A DNA stretch of 56,697 nucleotides from positions 1 through 56,697 of the IMG/VR virus record IMGVR_UViG_3300020171_002227; one strand, 5' to 3'. The position numbers and the translations under genes were made by a program. The stretch is from a virus. Below the pieces are notes generated by a model that made no database searches, was not told the origin of the DNA, and saw only the letters and a list, made by a program, of their open reading frames with translations. Below, in pieces: positions 1 through 7,735 of this stretch (its first letter is position 1; every line of letters starts with the position of its first letter).

Positions 1-642
1 ATGAGTGAACAAAAATATAAAATTGGTGATGCTTATGATTTACTTAAGGAATTACCAAGTAAATCTATAGATTTAATTTTAACTGATCCACCATATGGAA
101 TTAAAGTTTCAGCAAAAAGTGTATCCTTAAGGGGTAAAGCGAAAATAACACAACATAAAGATTTTAATTGGGATCAAAATCGATTAGAGAAAAAATATTT
201 TGATGAAATGTTGCGTGTATCAAAAAATCAAATTATATTTGGTGGTAATTATTATACTGATTATTTATATCCTACATCATGTTGGATAGTATGGCATAAA
301 GATAATGGTGATAGTAATTTTTCAGATTGTGATTTAGCTTGGGGCTCATTTAAAACTTCTATTCGATATTTTAAACATCGTTGGCATGGAATGCTTCAAG
401 AAGATATGTCACATAAAGAAGAAAAATTATATCCAACTCAAAAACCATTAAAATTATTTGAATGGATTTTAAAAAAATATTCAAATGAAAACGATTTAAT
501 TTGTGATCCGTTTCTTGGTTCGGGTACAACATTAAGAGCATGTATGAATACTAATCGTAATTGTATTGGATTTGAAATTAATCCAGATTGCGAAAAAATA
601 TATAAAGAGCGATTAATGGTTAATCAAGTAAGGTTTTTATAA
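1..642 (+). CDS. DNA methyltransferase (N6-adenine or N4-cytosine, beta-type motif order)
   Basis: Predicted to transfer a methyl group from S-adenosylmethionine to an adenine or cytosine amino group in DNA. The catalytic DPPY motif is at residues 29-32, and the SAM-binding motif DPFLGSGTT follows near residue 168, preceded by PTQKP. That order (catalytic motif before SAM motif) fits the N6/N4 methylase family. At 213 aa it is short, with little room for a separate target recognition domain, which is common for viral enzymes. The window opens exactly on its ATG, so the upstream context is unseen. Its stop codon overlaps the next start by one base. It may protect viral DNA from host restriction; specificity cannot be read from the sequence. 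Confidence 0.9.
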   Translation: MSEQKYKIGDAYDLLKELPSKSIDLILTDPPYGIKVSAKSVSLRGKAKITQHKDFNWDQNRLEKKYFDEMLRVSKNQIIFGGNYYTDYLYPTSCWIVWHKDNGDSNFSDCDLAWGSFKTSIRYFKHRWHGMLQEDMSHKEEKLYPTQKPLKLFEWILKKYSNENDLICDPFLGSGTTLRACMNTNRNCIGFEINPDCEKIYKERLMVNQVRFL

Positions 643-1145
643 TGAGAATTTGTGTTGATTCGGATAATTTTATAAATTCAATTACGTCATTGAAAACTAA
701 AAGTTTTTTCAATGTCGATATTACCTATAGGTTTTTATATGACAAGTTAGAACCTAAATTCAAAAAGTACTTACTTGAAAATGATTTAGATAAATCGCGA
801 ATAATAATATATCTTACCGATGATAAAAATAATAAAGTTATTAAAGCGATTGTTAAAAAATACCGCCATCAAATAAAATTTTTAGAATCAGAAACACATG
901 AGATTGGCGCGGCGATAAATAATATTTTTAGAGGTAAGTTAGATCGTAAACAATGCTTAATTGAATTAAGTCATTTTGAGAATCGACATATTTTAAAATG
1001 GTTAGAATCAATTTCAATCGCGTCATATGTTGTGGCGAGAAAAATGTCGGATATCGACAAATATGTAGATTCCCCGTATTTTAGGCATTTAGTTGTTTAT
1101 AGTTTATATGATTGTGGCGCGATTGCGCAATGGGTGAAAAAATAA
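642..1145 (+). CDS. Hypothetical protein
   Basis: A 167-aa protein that I do not recognise. It starts at the ATG overlapping the methyltransferase stop (TAATG), and its own stop overlaps the next ATG in the same way, so it is translationally coupled within an operon. The N-terminus has a short hydrophobic strand ending in acidic residues (RICVDSDN), followed by alternating strands and helices, faintly like a NYN/PIN-type nuclease fold. No complete acidic triad can be assigned with confidence. No signal peptide or membrane segment is evident. Sitting between a DNA methylase and an ERCC4 nuclease, it is probably a nucleic acid metabolism protein, but that is inference from position only. Confidence 0.7.
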   Translation: MRICVDSDNFINSITSLKTKSFFNVDITYRFLYDKLEPKFKKYLLENDLDKSRIIIYLTDDKNNKVIKAIVKKYRHQIKFLESETHEIGAAINNIFRGKLDRKQCLIELSHFENRHILKWLESISIASYVVARKMSDIDKYVDSPYFRHLVVYSLYDCGAIAQWVKK

Positions 1146-1756
1146 TGAAAACAATAATTTTGGATACACGCGAGCGGAATGTTGATTTTATAAAATATCT
1201 AATGAATGCAGCATGTGAAAAAGGATATGAAGTACAACGCGAAGCAATAGCTTTTGGTGATATTAAATATCAAAATATTCATGTAGAACGCAAAGAAATA
1301 AATGATTTATGTTCCAGCGTTTGTGAGGGTAGGATGTTTGATCAAATTTATCAAATGAAAGCCAATCCAGATTACACCTCTATTATTGCTATATCTGGAA
1401 CTTACAATGAATTATGGAAAGATAATAAAAATAAAATACCGCATATAGAAGGCGCTTTACGTCAAATAATGGCGTGGGGTATTCCCGTAATGCAATGTAA
1501 AGATGATGTTGAATTAGTTGATAAAGTACTTAAATTATTTGAATATGATAAACTGGTATTAGTACCAATAAAGCGTGTTGATAAAGATGATAAACTATCT
1601 TTATTTATGTCATTACCGAATGTAGGGAGAGGTGGTGCAAAAAAATTATTCGCAAAGTGGAATAATATGGTTGAACTGTGCACCGCAACAATACCAGAAT
1701 TACAAAAAGTATTAGGACCTAAAAAGGGTGAAAGAGTTTACGATTCCCTTAGATAA
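1145..1756 (+). CDS. ERCC4/XPF-family structure-specific nuclease
   Basis: Predicted endonuclease of the ERCC4 (XPF/Mus81/Hef) family, which cuts branched DNA such as forks, flaps and recombination intermediates. The N-terminal strand with DTRER, the GD in AFGDIKY and the catalytic VERKE near residue 48 form the family's active site. The C-terminal part (LPNVGRGGAKKLFAKW) looks like a helix-hairpin-helix DNA-binding element. I chose the ATG at 1145, which overlaps the preceding stop as TAATG and begins directly with the nuclease strand. A longer reading from 1112 would overlap the upstream gene. XPF-like nucleases are typical of archaea and eukaryotes. The likely role is processing of viral replication intermediates. 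Confidence 0.85.
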   Translation: MKTIILDTRERNVDFIKYLMNAACEKGYEVQREAIAFGDIKYQNIHVERKEINDLCSSVCEGRMFDQIYQMKANPDYTSIIAISGTYNELWKDNKNKIPHIEGALRQIMAWGIPVMQCKDDVELVDKVLKLFEYDKLVLVPIKRVDKDDKLSLFMSLPNVGRGGAKKLFAKWNNMVELCTATIPELQKVLGPKKGERVYDSLR

Positions 1757-1770
1757 TTATAAATACTATT
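1755..1770 (+). promoter_or_regulatory. Archaeal-type TATA box for thyX
   Basis: AATTATAAATACTATT lies between the upstream stop and the ThyX ATG at 1790, about 30 nt before it. The core TATAAATACTATTA recurs before many genes in this window at a similar distance. The spacing would give a very short leader or a leaderless mRNA. Confidence 0.65.
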
Positions 1771-1789
1771 AAAAGAATAAGAGATAGAT

Positions 1790-2371
1790 ATGACAATAGA
1801 ATTATTAGCAATAACACCAGATGCCGAAAAACTGATAGAATTAGCCGGCAGAACAGCATATCAATCACAGGACAGAATTACAGATGAAAGTGCTGCAATT
1901 TTTATAAAAAGACTTATAAAAATGGGTCATACCTCGGTTATCGAGCATGCTTCAGCAACTTTTAAAATAAGTGATGTAAGTCGTGCGTTCAGTCATCAAC
2001 TGGTACGTCATAGAATTGCTTCATATACCCAGAAATCGCAGCGATACTGTAAGGAAGGTGGATTTGAGTTTGTTATACCTAGCGCAATAAATGATCATCC
2101 TGACGCATTACGAATATTTTACGGTTTAATGCATGATGCCGATGTTGCATATACTAAATTACAAGAAATTGGAATAAAAAATGAAGATGCGCGATTTGTT
2201 TTACCGAATGCCTGCACAACAGAAATAGTAATTACTGCAAATTTTAGAATATGGAGACATATTATTGGCCTTAGAACTGATAAAGCCGCACAATGGGAAA
2301 TACGAAATGTCTGTATGGAAATATTAAAGATATTAAAAGCGAAAGCGCCTTCGTGCTTTGGAGATTTATAA
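1790..2371 (+). CDS. thyX: Flavin-dependent thymidylate synthase ThyX
   Basis: Makes dTMP from dUMP using methylene-tetrahydrofolate and FAD/NADPH, supplying thymidine for viral DNA synthesis. The family signature RHRxxSxxxxSQRY is present as RHRIASYTQKSQRY from about residue 73, and the upstream GHTSVIEHA segment is also typical. At 193 aa it is slightly shorter than most ThyX but spans the full core. It follows its own TATA-like promoter and is the first gene of a run of closely packed small genes. Its stop overlaps the next ATG. ThyX is common in viruses of bacteria and archaea, especially with AT-rich genomes. Assignment is secure. Confidence 0.96.
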   Translation: MTIELLAITPDAEKLIELAGRTAYQSQDRITDESAAIFIKRLIKMGHTSVIEHASATFKISDVSRAFSHQLVRHRIASYTQKSQRYCKEGGFEFVIPSAINDHPDALRIFYGLMHDADVAYTKLQEIGIKNEDARFVLPNACTTEIVITANFRIWRHIIGLRTDKAAQWEIRNVCMEILKILKAKAPSCFGDL

Positions 2372-2514
2372 TGAATATATTTATTTTAAATAATGATGAA
2401 CCACATTATTCTATTTCATTATGTTTTTCTTGTGGTTTTTTTACATTTGAGTTTGGTAAAAAATCATTTAATGTTTGGTGGATGCCACAAAAATGTTTAT
2501 TGGGTGAATTATGA
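2371..2514 (+). CDS. Small hypothetical protein (47 aa)
   Basis: This short frame starts on the ATG overlapping the ThyX stop (TAATG) and ends overlapping the next ATG. It carries several aromatic residues and a CFSCG pair of cysteines, plus a lone WWMPQKC near the end. The overlapping start/stop arrangement on both sides is the main evidence that it is translated. No function can be assigned. Confidence 0.55.
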   Translation: MNIFILNNDEPHYSISLCFSCGFFTFEFGKKSFNVWWMPQKCLLGEL

Positions 2515-2684
2515 TAATGAGTAATAAATTTATAAAAAAACTTGGAATGACACTTGATGAACTTTATATTGAAAATAAAATAAAATATAATACATGTACA
2601 CCATTTGAATTAGAAATATATTTCAATAGCAAATCGTTAGAAAATAAAAAACGAATATTATGTGCTGCTGCATTTGGGTGTTAA
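2511..2684 (+). CDS. Small hypothetical protein (57 aa)
   Basis: Starts at the ATG overlapping the previous stop (ATGA) and ends two bases before the next ATG. It is a charged, helix-rich peptide with a hydrophobic C-terminus (LCAAAFGC). It was too short to appear among longer frames but fits the continuous coupled gene string. Function unknown. Confidence 0.5.
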   Translation: MIMSNKFIKKLGMTLDELYIENKIKYNTCTPFELEIYFNSKSLENKKRILCAAAFGC

Positions 2685-2685
2685 T

Positions 2686-2886
2686 ATGTGCAATAGTCGA
2701 GGATATCAAAATTGGTTACATGCCGTCGGTGCTACAAGTTCGGTGTTAATGCTTTACGGTGCGGTTATTGTTGGTAGTGGTAATAGTTTAGGCATTATTA
2801 TCATGGTTGTTGGTGCTATATTCCAGCGAATTTCAAGTGAAATAGAATTCAGAAAAATTTCAAGATTAATTGAGGAAAAATCATGA
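2686..2886 (+). CDS. Small membrane protein (66 aa)
   Basis: From the ATG at 2686 the protein has an N-terminal MCNSRGYQNW segment, then two hydrophobic stretches separated by a GSGNS turn, consistent with a two-helix transmembrane hairpin, and a charged C-terminal tail. An in-frame ATG exists at 2662, but that start would overlap the preceding gene. The stop overlaps the ATG of the following HNH gene by four bases. It could be a holin-like or envelope-interacting protein. Nothing specific can be claimed beyond membrane location. Confidence 0.6.
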   Translation: MCNSRGYQNWLHAVGATSSVLMLYGAVIVGSGNSLGIIIMVVGAIFQRISSEIEFRKISRLIEEKS

Positions 2887-3494
2887 AATTTAAAGTAGGT
2901 GATATTCCGTGGAATAAAGGCATCGCTTGTTCTGAAGAAATAAAATTAAAAATTTCTAATAGTAGTAAAGGACGAAAAGCTTGGAATAAAGGCATCGCTT
3001 GTTCTGAAGAATGTAAAAAAAAAAATCGAGAATCACATTTAGGTAAAAATAATGTTTCTTGGAAAGAAAAAATAAAAAAAATATGTTTAATTTGTAATAA
3101 AAAATTTGAAGTTCTTCCATCTTATAGAAATGCTAAATTTTGTTCTAAAAAATGTTTTGGAATTTATGCATCACAAAATTATATAGGTGAAAAATCTTCG
3201 GGATGGAAGGGTGGAATAACAGAAATAAAATATTGTGAAAAATTTAACGAAATATTAAAAGAAAAAATTCGAGATCGTGATGGAAGAGTATGCCAAGAGT
3301 GCGGTAAAATTGAATTAGAAAATGGTAGAAAATTAGATGTTCATCACATACATTATGATAAACCTAATTGTGATCCAGATTTAATTGCTTTATGTATATC
3401 ATGTAATGTTAAATCTAATTATAATAGAGATTATTGGGAAGAATATTTTATGAATAAATTAAAAGAAAGAAATTTATTAAAATTGGAGAAATAA
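2883..3494 (+). CDS. HNH homing endonuclease with NUMOD3-like repeats
   Basis: Predicted free-standing homing endonuclease. The N-terminus has two NUMOD3-like modules (IPWNKGIACSEE and AWNKGIACSEE, nearly exact copies at the DNA level), a zinc-finger-like CLICNKKFEV...CSKKC, then an HNH core: CQECGK, VHHIHYDK and CISCNVKSN. NUMOD modules are DNA-binding parts of phage homing endonucleases, and the HNH motif cuts DNA. Its ATG overlaps the previous stop and only 3 nt separate it from the next gene, so it is inserted between genes without breaking either. It closely resembles the HNH genes at 16783 and 33904, which share the same C-terminal layout. Base composition is more A-rich than its neighbours. 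Confidence 0.9.
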   Translation: MKFKVGDIPWNKGIACSEEIKLKISNSSKGRKAWNKGIACSEECKKKNRESHLGKNNVSWKEKIKKICLICNKKFEVLPSYRNAKFCSKKCFGIYASQNYIGEKSSGWKGGITEIKYCEKFNEILKEKIRDRDGRVCQECGKIELENGRKLDVHHIHYDKPNCDPDLIALCISCNVKSNYNRDYWEEYFMNKLKERNLLKLEK

Positions 3495-3497
3495 TCT

Positions 3498-3983
3498 ATG
3501 GTTAAGTGCGGAATTTTAGGTACTGCCTGTGCGGGAAAAACAACACTCGCGAAACAGTTATCAGAGCATTTTAAATTTAATTTAATTAAAGAAGTTGCAA
3601 GATCATTTTTACCTGTAGATTTAACGGATGAAACCGTACAATATAATATTTTATTTAGACAAATTAAAAATGAGATGTTTTCTGATAGAAGCATGATAAC
3701 TGATCGTACAATTATAGATAATTATATTCATATTGAACGTTCATTTAAACCTAAAATGTATCTTTTAAAATTAGTGCGATCATGGGCAGAAACATATGAT
3801 GTGATAATACTATGTAAAAAACTACCATTTATCGAAGATGGTTTTAGAGAAGATATTGATATGGAAAATGACATAACCCAATTTATGTTATGTAATTTAA
3901 TAGATTATGAAGTGATTGATGGAAATGAAATCGAGCGATTTGAAAAATCTAAAAAAATAATTAACAGGATATATAAATGGTAA
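3498..3983 (+). CDS. P-loop kinase (AAA_28/NadR-like)
   Basis: A 161-aa P-loop NTPase. The Walker A motif is GTACAGKTT near residues 8-16. The overall layout, with DRTIIDNYIH in the middle, resembles AAA_28/NadR-type or deoxynucleotide kinases that phosphorylate small nucleotides or nucleosides. It lies between thyX and nrdD within the same nucleotide metabolism block, which makes a nucleotide or nucleoside kinase role plausible. The exact substrate cannot be seen. It overlaps the following metallophosphoesterase gene by 7 nt. Confidence 0.75.
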   Translation: MVKCGILGTACAGKTTLAKQLSEHFKFNLIKEVARSFLPVDLTDETVQYNILFRQIKNEMFSDRSMITDRTIIDNYIHIERSFKPKMYLLKLVRSWAETYDVIILCKKLPFIEDGFREDIDMENDITQFMLCNLIDYEVIDGNEIERFEKSKKIINRIYKW

Positions 3984-4798
3984 GTATAATAGAAAAAACA
4001 ATAACATTGGAAGATAAGAACGAACCCCTAGTTATAATTCCTGTAGGTGATATACATTTAGGTGCGCTCGGAACAAATAAAGTATATTTAAAAAATACAA
4101 TTGAATTTATAAAAAATAAAAAAAATTGTTACATGATCGGCATGGGGGATTATTGTGACTGTATTGTTCCGCAAGATCAAAAGCGATTCGATATAAACGC
4201 GATAGATCCCGCATTCTTACCATACCTAGATAATTTACCAATGTCGCAACTTACAGAATTTAAGCGAATGTTAGAACCGATAAAAGATAGGATAATTTGT
4301 ATGTTACCTGGAAACCATGAAGAGTCAATGAAAAAATATCATTCATTAAACATAATGCGTGAGTTTGAATTAGATTTTAAAGTGCCTATTGGCGAGTATA
4401 TGACATTTTTAAGAATTAAATTTGATCGTGAACAATTTCATACCACACCATTAACATTCTTCTTACAACATGGTTGGTTCGCAGGAAGAAAAGCCGGTGG
4501 TAAAATTAATCAGCTTATGGATACGGCTAATTCATACGGCGCCGATGTTTATATTGTAGGCCATTCGCACTATTTAGGTGTTGAAGTTATGGATAGAGTG
4601 TCAATTGCTGCAAAAGGTAATACATTACTTAAAGAGAAAAAGGTATTTATCAGTTCTGGAACGTTTTTAGAAACAATATCTTTAGGTAGTTCAGGATATT
4701 CAGAGAAAAAGGCATATCCGCCAGCAAAAATTGGTACTGCGCGAATCGATATATACCCGGAACACAGACCAAGACCTGATATACATGTTCGGATTTGA
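3977..4798 (+). CDS. Calcineurin-like metallophosphoesterase
   Basis: Contains the full di-metal phosphoesterase motif series: GDIHLG near residue 25, GMGDYCD near 55, GNHE near 112, HGW near 165 and GHSH near 195. These ligands bind two metal ions and hydrolyse phosphomonoesters or phosphodiesters. The closest functional class could be a DNA exonuclease (Mre11-like core) or a nucleotide or cyclic phosphodiesterase. At 273 aa it lacks room for Mre11 accessory domains. It overlaps both neighbours slightly, indicating operon membership. The position next to a P-loop kinase and NrdD favours nucleotide or DNA processing, but that is inference. Confidence 0.88.
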   Translation: MVSIIEKTITLEDKNEPLVIIPVGDIHLGALGTNKVYLKNTIEFIKNKKNCYMIGMGDYCDCIVPQDQKRFDINAIDPAFLPYLDNLPMSQLTEFKRMLEPIKDRIICMLPGNHEESMKKYHSLNIMREFELDFKVPIGEYMTFLRIKFDREQFHTTPLTFFLQHGWFAGRKAGGKINQLMDTANSYGADVYIVGHSHYLGVEVMDRVSIAAKGNTLLKEKKVFISSGTFLETISLGSSGYSEKKAYPPAKIGTARIDIYPEHRPRPDIHVRI

Positions 4799-5039
4799 GT
4801 TGTTAGTGACGGCAGCAGTATTGGGATCCAATATTGCTAATTTTCCAGCAATTTATAAAATATTAAAAACCAAGCGAGCGAAAGATTTAAGTAGGTTGTC
4901 GTCAATACTATGGTTAATTATAACATTTATTTTAACAATACATGCATTAAATATTGGTGATATTTATTTCATCTTATCGAATGCGGGAATGTTTGTAATA
5001 AATTTAATAATGTTAATACTTATACAAAAATATGGGTGA
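4785..5039 (+). CDS. PQ-loop / SemiSWEET-like membrane protein
   Basis: From the ATG at 4785 (inside the end of the upstream gene) the 84-aa product has three hydrophobic helices. The first ends in NFPAIYKILKTKRAKDLS, which matches the PQ-loop signature of SemiSWEET/PQ-loop repeats (a proline in helix 1 followed by a KTK..kDlS loop). SemiSWEETs of this length dimerise to form sugar or small-solute transporters in the membrane. A viral copy is unusual. It could alter uptake in the infected cell, or may have been recruited as a membrane-disrupting protein. The sequence supports the fold class, not the substrate. Confidence 0.7.
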   Translation: MFGFELLVTAAVLGSNIANFPAIYKILKTKRAKDLSRLSSILWLIITFILTIHALNIGDIYFILSNAGMFVINLIMLILIQKYG

Positions 5040-5044
5040 ATAAA

Positions 5045-5272
5045 ATGAAAATATATATAATAAGTCAAATTAAAAATTGTAATTATGATACATTTGATTC
5101 AGCGGTTGTGGTTGCTAATAATAAAGATGAAGCAAGATGTATTTATCCAAATAATTGCTCACCGGATCAATGGGTTAATAATCCAATAGACGTTACGGTT
5201 GAAGAAATTGGTGAAGCGGATGTAAAATATACTCAACCGTGTGTTATATTAGCATCATTTAATGCAGGATAA
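5045..5272 (+). CDS. Hypothetical protein (75 aa)
   Basis: I use the ATG at 5045; a GTG at 5036 is an alternative that overlaps the previous stop. The protein begins with a strand (KIYIISQIK), contains VVVANNKDEARCIYP, which resembles small alpha-beta proteins that handle sequence tags or act as anti-defence decoys, and ends acidic. No catalytic motif is visible. It is directly followed by nrdD with 2 nt spacing. Confidence 0.6.
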   Translation: MKIYIISQIKNCNYDTFDSAVVVANNKDEARCIYPNNCSPDQWVNNPIDVTVEEIGEADVKYTQPCVILASFNAG

Positions 5273-5274
5273 TT

Positions 5275-7014
5275 ATGCGAGAAATAGATGAATATGTAAA
5301 TAAAAGTTCCTGGCGTGAAAAAGCAAACGCAAACTGGAACTATAGTTTTTCCGGTTTACAATCAAGTATTGCTGGAAGATCATTAGCAATTGATGCAATT
5401 GAGAAATTTGGAAAATATGGTAAAAAACATAAAGATGGATTCTACCATTTACATAATTTGGAGGGCGGAATTTACGGCAGATATTGTTCGGGAAATTCTT
5501 TAATGGAATTGCTTCAAAAAGGTCTTTATAATCCAACGGGCGTGAGTGCTAAACCCGCACAACATTTATCCACTGCAATTGATCATCTTATAAATATGAC
5601 TTACCTTTTGACGGGTGAGTGGCAGGGTGCCCAGGCTTGGAGTCATATCGATGTGTTACTTGCACCATATATTAGAAAAGATCAATTAAGTTATGGTGAA
5701 GTAAAACAAGAAATGCAAAAACTTATTTGGGCATTTTCATTCCCTTTACGACCTAATTTTCAATCTCCCTTTTCTAATTTAACATTTGGGTTAAGACCAA
5801 ATAAATATTTTGAAACTTTAACACCGTTTGCGGGTGATGAAATATATAAAGATATGCAATATAAAGATTATCAACGTGAAATTGATATGATAAATCGAGC
5901 GTTTCTTGATACCATGATTGATGGTGCTAATGGTACACCGTTTTCATTCCCATTACCTACTTATAATATTACACCCGACTTTAAATGGAAAAATTTAAAT
6001 AATCCTGAAAGTGTCGAATATAAAATTTTTGAACTTGCTGCAAAATGGGGCACACCATATTTTTCAAATTATATTTCTACTAATATATCTGAGGAGGATA
6101 TGCTTTCTCTTTGTTGTCGGCTCAGGTTGGATACCACTCAAATACAAAAAGTATCTGGCGGTATTTGGAATTTCGGAAATAATACAGGATCACTTGCGGT
6201 TGCTACTATTAATATGTCAAGACTTGGATATTTATCTAACGGTAATGAGAAAAAATTTTATAGACTTTTAGATCAACAATTAAAAGATGTAAAGAATTAT
6301 TTATTATTAAAAAAGCAATATGTAAAAGAAGGCAAAGATTTAGGATTATTTCCAATGACTAATTATTATGTGGGTGATAAAATATTAAAAACATATTTTT
6401 TAACTGTAGGTCTTAATGGATTGAACGAATGTTCAATGAATTTTAGTGACTTAAATATTTTACAAAATGAAAATTGGTGTAATGAGGTATTAAAATATAT
6501 GAGTGATGCGGTATTAGAAATGCAAGTATCAAGTGGTGAATTATTTAATTTTGAGGCTGTCCCAGGAGAAGGAAACTCATATTCACTTGCTAAGATTGAT
6601 CGTGAAAAATTCGATGATATATTTACTCAAGGAACAACTGAGGCACCATATTATAGTGGTAATAGTATGATACCAATGAATATGGATATTTGTGCGGAAA
6701 CAGCATTAAAACATCAAGCACGATTACAACAGAATTATACCGGAGGATCCATATTCCATATCGATGAGGGATTAGAATATAGTCCTATAGCGGTAGCAAA
6801 TTATATAAAACGTGTTTGTAAAGATTATCCATTACCATATGTTACCTGGTCACCCACATTTACTAATTGCGAAGAACATGGTAAATCATTTGGAAAAGAT
6901 ATCTGTTGTGATAAAGGGACAAATTATACACGCGTTGTCGGATATTATCGTCCGGTTAATCGATTAAATATTGGAAAGAAACAAGAATTTGATGAGAAAA
7001 GATTTTTACGATAA
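5275..7014 (+). CDS. nrdD: Anaerobic ribonucleoside-triphosphate reductase NrdD
   Basis: Glycyl-radical enzyme that reduces ribonucleotides to deoxyribonucleotides without oxygen. Features seen: HNLEGGIYGRYCSGNSL with the active-site cysteine near residue 71, GLNECSMNF near 383, and the C-terminal glycyl radical loop TRVVGYYRPV with Gly556. NIGKKQEF follows, as in other NrdD. The zinc-site region is reduced: CEEH is followed by an adjacent CC pair instead of the usual spaced CxxC. At 579 aa it lacks the N-terminal ATP-cone regulatory domain, so dATP feedback inhibition is probably lost. No NrdG activase gene is visible in this window, so the radical may be installed by the host activase. The presence of NrdD suggests an anaerobic host. 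Confidence 0.93.
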   Translation: MREIDEYVNKSSWREKANANWNYSFSGLQSSIAGRSLAIDAIEKFGKYGKKHKDGFYHLHNLEGGIYGRYCSGNSLMELLQKGLYNPTGVSAKPAQHLSTAIDHLINMTYLLTGEWQGAQAWSHIDVLLAPYIRKDQLSYGEVKQEMQKLIWAFSFPLRPNFQSPFSNLTFGLRPNKYFETLTPFAGDEIYKDMQYKDYQREIDMINRAFLDTMIDGANGTPFSFPLPTYNITPDFKWKNLNNPESVEYKIFELAAKWGTPYFSNYISTNISEEDMLSLCCRLRLDTTQIQKVSGGIWNFGNNTGSLAVATINMSRLGYLSNGNEKKFYRLLDQQLKDVKNYLLLKKQYVKEGKDLGLFPMTNYYVGDKILKTYFLTVGLNGLNECSMNFSDLNILQNENWCNEVLKYMSDAVLEMQVSSGELFNFEAVPGEGNSYSLAKIDREKFDDIFTQGTTEAPYYSGNSMIPMNMDICAETALKHQARLQQNYTGGSIFHIDEGLEYSPIAVANYIKRVCKDYPLPYVTWSPTFTNCEEHGKSFGKDICCDKGTNYTRVVGYYRPVNRLNIGKKQEFDEKRFLR

Positions 7015-7042
7015 GTATAAATAGTAGTATAGTAATATACTA
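7013..7042 (+). promoter_or_regulatory. TATA box with adjacent inverted repeat
   Basis: AAGTATAAATAGTA (7013-7026) is followed by a perfect inverted repeat with 7-nt arms and a 4-nt spacer at 7025-7042 (TAGTATA/TATACTA). The repeat lies between TATA box and ATG (7047), where a repressor would block initiation. This is an inferred promoter and possible operator. Confidence 0.55.
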
Positions 7043-7046
7043 TTAT

Positions 7047-7205
7047 ATGCTAATAATTAAAGACGTTAAAAGATTACATAAGCAATTAGTAAAAGAGCAT
7101 GAGCAACTTATGGCCAATCATGGTGACGGCTTTGAAATTAAGAGTCTTGAATTAGAAATTTTACGTGCTGAAGCATTGTTACGAGATTTAGGGGTTGAGT
7201 TTTAA
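7047..7205 (+). CDS. Small hypothetical coiled-coil protein (52 aa)
   Basis: Starts 25-30 nt after a TATA-like box and ends overlapping the next ATG (TAATG). The sequence is a run of charged heptad-like helix (LHKQLVKEHEQL... LELEILRAEALLRDLG), consistent with a short coiled coil. Function unknown. Confidence 0.6.
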   Translation: MLIIKDVKRLHKQLVKEHEQLMANHGDGFEIKSLELEILRAEALLRDLGVEF

Positions 7206-7435
7206 TGATGAAAAAATGCACTAATTTAATTGAAAATATTATTAAAAAAAGTAAAAACCGTAAATGGATATGTAATAGAATTCGTGAATTAGAAAAAATT
7301 GAAAATAAAACCGATAAAGATATTCGTGATTTATGCTCTGCTTATAACACTTTAACTTGGATACCATTTACAAATGATAATGAAATAAATAAATTCTGTC
7401 AAGAATGCGATTCTAATAAATATAGGAATAGTTAA
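7205..7435 (+). CDS. Hypothetical protein (76 aa)
   Basis: Lysine- and glutamate-rich helical protein starting on the ATG that overlaps the previous stop. The C-terminal part carries a CQECDSN motif. The first 40 nt of the gene reappear as an imperfect copy at 7480-7518 in the intergenic region that follows, so the locus has undergone a partial duplication. No function is assigned. Confidence 0.55.
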   Translation: MMKKCTNLIENIIKKSKNRKWICNRIRELEKIENKTDKDIRDLCSAYNTLTWIPFTNDNEINKFCQECDSNKYRNS

Positions 7436-7450
7436 CTATAAATAGTATTA
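7434..7450 (+). promoter_or_regulatory. TATA box before a truncated duplicate
   Basis: AACTATAAATAGTATTA belongs to the window's common early promoter family. The first ATG downstream (7468) opens only an eight-codon frame. The next real gene starts at 7535, so this promoter probably drives that gene with a longer leader. Confidence 0.5.
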
Positions 7451-7479
7451 AGGTTAATATAGTATTGATGACTACTATA

Positions 7480-7518
7480 AAAAATGTACTAATTTAATTG
7501 AAAATATTATTAAAAAAA
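7480..7518 (+). repeat. Partial direct duplicate of the start of the gene at 7205
   Basis: About 38 nt here match 7209-7247 with one internal substitution (ATGTACTAA versus ATGCACTAA), including the long A-rich tail. Just upstream, ATGACTACTATAAAA at 7468 copies the beginning of the helicase gene at 8161. The block is a composite of promoter plus gene-start fragments, with no open frame, and looks like a recombination remnant. Confidence 0.6.
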
Positions 7519-7534
7519 TTATTTATGTGATCTT

Positions 7535-7729
7535 ATGAAATATTATGGATTTATGGTTTCAGAATTAAGTGGATCAATTGAGGATTTAGAAGGTACTTTT
7601 GATTATAAACCATCACATGAGAGTTGTGGATTTGCATTTGCTAAATGGTTTGAAAATGAGCGCGATAAAGATATTTCAAAATTATACATTATTAATGAAA
7701 TTAAAAATAAACAACTTAAGCGGGATTGA
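7535..7729 (+). CDS. Hypothetical protein (64 aa)
   Basis: Small acidic protein beginning KYYGFMVSELSGS, with an aromatic-rich middle and a charged helical end. It has no recognised motif. It lies in the early block between two TATA-like promoters, and the next gene starts 6 nt after its stop. Confidence 0.55.
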   Translation: MKYYGFMVSELSGSIEDLEGTFDYKPSHESCGFAFAKWFENERDKDISKLYIINEIKNKQLKRD

Positions 7730-7735
7730 TTTTTA

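Noticed and set aside
7468-7491. Very short gene beginning at the ATG after the promoter at 7434
   Set aside because: Stops after eight codons; it is a truncated copy of the helicase gene start.
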